A DNA stretch of 7,894 nucleotides. Origin: Oscillospiraceae bacterium UBA6370 (GTDB lineage: Bacteria > Bacillota > Clostridia > Oscillospirales > Oscillospiraceae). Location: positions 12,902-20,795 of the forward strand of contig DJRC01000016.1 of assembly GCA_002437735.1 (NCBI GenBank). The letters run 5' to 3'. The notes beneath the pieces are model-generated. The model saw only the letters and a program-made list of their open reading frames with translations. It searched no databases and was not told the DNA's origin. The position numbers and the translations under genes are program-made. Shown piece by piece: positions 5,965-7,894 of the stretch. How positions within the stretch are numbered: position 1 is the first letter of the stretch; each line of letters starts with the position of its first letter.

Positions 5965-7023
5965 ATGGCTGCAGAACGTTCCGTCTCCAAGCGCGTGATT
6001 TATTTTGATATTCTTCGCGTTGTGGCGATCTTCGCTGTTGTCGCCGTTCACATTTCAGCGCAGCATTGGCTTGATGTCGATGTCAGCTCACGCGCATGGT
6101 TCGCCTTTAATCTGTACTGCACCACAGGCAAGTGGTCGGTTCCCATTTTCGTCATGATCAGCGGCGCGCTGTTTTTAGGCCGCGATACCACGATCCGTAC
6201 CATACTGAAAAAGAATGTGCTGCGCATGGCCGGCGTATTCGTTTTCTGGTCGGGCTGCTACGCACTCATTAGCCTCATTTTTCGCCGCAGCCCGCTCTTT
6301 GATGTCCTTTCGCAATTCATCACAGGACATTATCACCTGTGGTTCCTCTACATGATCGTGGGATTGTATCTGCTCATCCCGCTGCTGCGTCCTATTGTTC
6401 AAAGCGAAACGCTCATGCGGTACTTCCTCCTGTTGGCGCTCATCTTCACCTTTCTTCTGCCTCAGCTTGCCCTGTTCTGCTCTTTTGTCTCGCCTCGGGT
6501 AAGCACGGTCATCAACACGGTAATCATGTACACCTACTGCTATTTTCCGCTCGGCCTTACCGTTTATTTTGTCGGCGGATACTATCTCAGCCGGAGGGAG
6601 TTCAGCCGCAGGGAGGAGATCATACTCTACTGCATCGGTGTCGCGGGGCTTCTTTTCTCTATATTCGCACCGGTCGTTCACGCCAAGGCGCAGGGTGCGC
6701 CCAGCGGGATTTTCTATAACTATAATTCAATCAATGTCCTGTTCACCAGTGTTCCCATCTTCGTCTTTGCCAAGCAACACCTAAATTTTTCGCACATAGG
6801 AGAACGGGCATACGCCATTCTCCGCAAGCTGTCCAAGTACAGTTTCGGTGTCTACCTTGTTCATCCGATGGTCATTGAGCTACTGCAACATTTCGGCATC
6901 GACACCTTCTTCTGCAACGCCTTTTTCTCCGTGCCGCTGCTCGCGGTCTTTGTGTTCGCGGTCTCCACGGCGATCTCCGCGCTGCTGAGCCGGATCCCCC
7001 TCGTCAACAAATACTTCGTCTGA
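5965..7023 (+). CDS. Acyltransferase-3 family membrane protein (probable O-acyltransferase)
   Basis: This 352-residue integral membrane protein has the pattern of the acyltransferase-3 family (PF01757), which transfers acetyl or other acyl groups to surface sugars or lipids. The N-terminal YFDILRVVAIFAVVAVH (13-29) carries the conserved Arg and the likely catalytic His29. HLWFLYMIVGLYLLIPLLRP (124-143) is a family hallmark, as is SFGVYLVHP (293-301) in a late membrane segment. About ten hydrophobic segments are visible. It is most like the single-domain WecH/OafA-type group; no SGNH domain is attached. The ATG at 5965 lies two bases after the previous stop, with GAGG (5954-5957) inside the upstream gene, implying translational coupling. 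The gene is visibly less GC-rich than its neighbours, with more A/T-ending codons. That may partly reflect its many Phe/Ile residues but could indicate separate origin. The acyl acceptor cannot be inferred. Confidence 0.9.
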   Translation: MAAERSVSKRVIYFDILRVVAIFAVVAVHISAQHWLDVDVSSRAWFAFNLYCTTGKWSVPIFVMISGALFLGRDTTIRTILKKNVLRMAGVFVFWSGCYALISLIFRRSPLFDVLSQFITGHYHLWFLYMIVGLYLLIPLLRPIVQSETLMRYFLLLALIFTFLLPQLALFCSFVSPRVSTVINTVIMYTYCYFPLGLTVYFVGGYYLSRREFSRREEIILYCIGVAGLLFSIFAPVVHAKAQGAPSGIFYNYNSINVLFTSVPIFVFAKQHLNFSHIGERAYAILRKLSKYSFGVYLVHPMVIELLQHFGIDTFFCNAFFSVPLLAVFVFAVSTAISALLSRIPLVNKYFV

Positions 7024-7027
7024 GCGC

Positions 7028-7065
7028 AAAAGGAGCGCGGGCCAACGGTCCGCGCTCCTCTTTTC
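7028..7065 (+). terminator. Rho-independent terminator of the hydantoinase operon
   Basis: AGGAGCGCGG (7031-7040) pairs with CCGCGCTCCT (7050-7059). The inner GCC/GGT bases extend the stem to 13 pairs with an AAC loop. A T-rich run (CTTTTCTGTTCT) follows on the plus strand. On the minus strand only TTTT follows, so it may also help end the convergent threonine synthase-like gene, but less strongly. Confidence 0.85.
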
Positions 7066-7074
7066 TGTTCTCGT

Positions 7075-7894
7075 TTACGCCTCGGTTTGGATGCCGCGCT
7101 TGGCAAACTCCTCGACCAGCAGGTCAAGGTCGTTCGGCAGGCTCATCGGCTCGCCGCAGAACTTGATGGCGTTGGCAACGTCCTTAAGGCCGTTGCCGGT
7201 GACAACGCAGACGACCGTGTCATTCGCGCCGAGCACGCCCTGCTCGCAGAGCTTCTTCACGCCCGCCGTGCCGGTCACGCCCGCCGGCTCGCCGAACACG
7301 CCGCAGGTGGTGCCGAGCAGCTTCTGCGCCGCCATGATCTCCTCGTCGGTCACGTTGACCACGATGCCGTTGGACTCGCGAATCGCCATGAGCGCCTTGT
7401 CCGCGTTGCGCGGCACGCCGACGGCGATGGAGTCGGCGAGGGTGTTCTCCTCCATCGGCTCCCAGGGCTTATTCTCCGCGATGGCGCGGTTGATGGGGTG
7501 ACAGCCCTCCGCCTGCGCGGAAATGAGGCGCGGCAGCTTGTCGATAAAGCCGATGGCGTAGAGGTCCTTGAGGCCCTTCCACACGCCCGCGATGGTGCAG
7601 CCGTCGCCGACGGAGATGGCGAGATAGTCGGGCATCTTCCAGCCGAGCTGCTCGGCGATCTCGAGCGAGACGGTCTTCTTGCCCTCGGAGAGGTAGGGGT
7701 TGATGGCGGCGTTGCGGTTGTACCAGCCCCACTTGTCGATGGCCTTCTTGGAAAGCTCGAAGGTCTCCTCATAGTTGCCCTGCACGGAAATGACGTTCGC
7801 GCCGAAGGTCATCAGCTGCGCGACCTTGCCCTTGGGGGCGCGGGAGGGAACGAAAATGAAGGTCCTGAGACCCGCAGCGGCGGCGTTGCCCGCC
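7075..7894 (-). CDS. thrC: Threonine synthase-like PLP enzyme, C-terminal part (N-terminus outside window)
   Basis: The frame is open to the window edge, giving 272 residues before TAA at 7075-7077. It is a fold-type II pyridoxal-phosphate enzyme; threonine synthase converts O-phosphohomoserine to threonine in the cytoplasm. Visible hallmarks in order are GNAAAAG at the edge, FVPSRAPKGKVAQL, GANVISVQGNYEETFELS, INPYLSEGKKT, the phosphate-binding loop SVGDGCTIAG, AQAEGCHPI and the C-terminal VVTGNGLKD. The GNAAAA and NGLKD motifs point to threonine synthase rather than diaminopropionate ammonia-lyase or threonine deaminase. The PLP lysine and the start lie outside the window. The visible length fits the C-terminal two thirds of a protein of about 400 residues. 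It converges on the acyltransferase gene with 51 bases between stops. A paralogue with a different substrate is possible, because no other threonine-pathway gene is in view. Confidence 0.85.
   Translation of the reverse strand, partial: AGNAAAAGLRTFIFVPSRAPKGKVAQLMTFGANVISVQGNYEETFELSKKAIDKWGWYNRNAAINPYLSEGKKTVSLEIAEQLGWKMPDYLAISVGDGCTIAGVWKGLKDLYAIGFIDKLPRLISAQAEGCHPINRAIAENKPWEPMEENTLADSIAVGVPRNADKALMAIRESNGIVVNVTDEEIMAAQKLLGTTCGVFGEPAGVTGTAGVKKLCEQGVLGANDTVVCVVTGNGLKDVANAIKFCGEPMSLPNDLDLLVEEFAKRGIQTEA

Overview
The window looks like a piece of a GC-rich anaerobic Firmicute chromosome, most likely a clostridial gut organism of the Oscillospirales type. This is inference from gene content: a DUF6323/DUF6179 gene pair, a YgfK-type iron-sulfur protein, a hydantoinase of the purine-degradation type, a secreted 5'-nucleotidase with a LysM domain, AGGAGG-type ribosome binding sites and tight gene packing. 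No rRNA, tRNA, CRISPR array, insertion sequence or phage gene is visible.

Layout. Bases 1-393 (+) hold the C-terminal end of a YgfK-like protein with two ferredoxin-like cysteine clusters. A hairpin at 419-446 terminates it and the convergent genes that follow. A two-gene minus-strand unit (1806 back to 456) encodes a DUF6323-like protein and a DUF6179-like protein that overlap by 11 bases. A second minus-strand unit (3788 back to 1959) encodes an exported 5'-nucleotidase family metallophosphoesterase ending in a LysM domain, with a good promoter at 3862-3890 and a terminator hairpin at 1919-1942. Divergent from it, a plus-strand operon (4029-7023) encodes a HyuA-like hydantoinase/dihydropyrimidinase, a 170-residue membrane protein with a charged alanine-rich tail, and an acyltransferase-3 family membrane enzyme. 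A hairpin at 7031-7059 closes the operon. A threonine synthase-like PLP enzyme (7894 back to 7075, N-terminus outside the window) converges on it.

How they may fit together. YgfK and HyuA-type hydantoinases belong to the same gene neighbourhood in E. coli (ygeW-ygeX-ygeY-hyuA ... ygfK-ssnA-xdhD), which has been linked to anaerobic purine breakdown. A surface 5'-nucleotidase could supply nucleosides to such a pathway. This link is inferred from adjacency only; the DUF pair, the 170-residue membrane protein and the acyltransferase have no evident role in it. The most under-described items are the DUF6323/DUF6179 module, the 170-residue membrane protein, and a well-formed promoter-like sequence (1859-1887) pointing into the 3' end of the nucleotidase gene.
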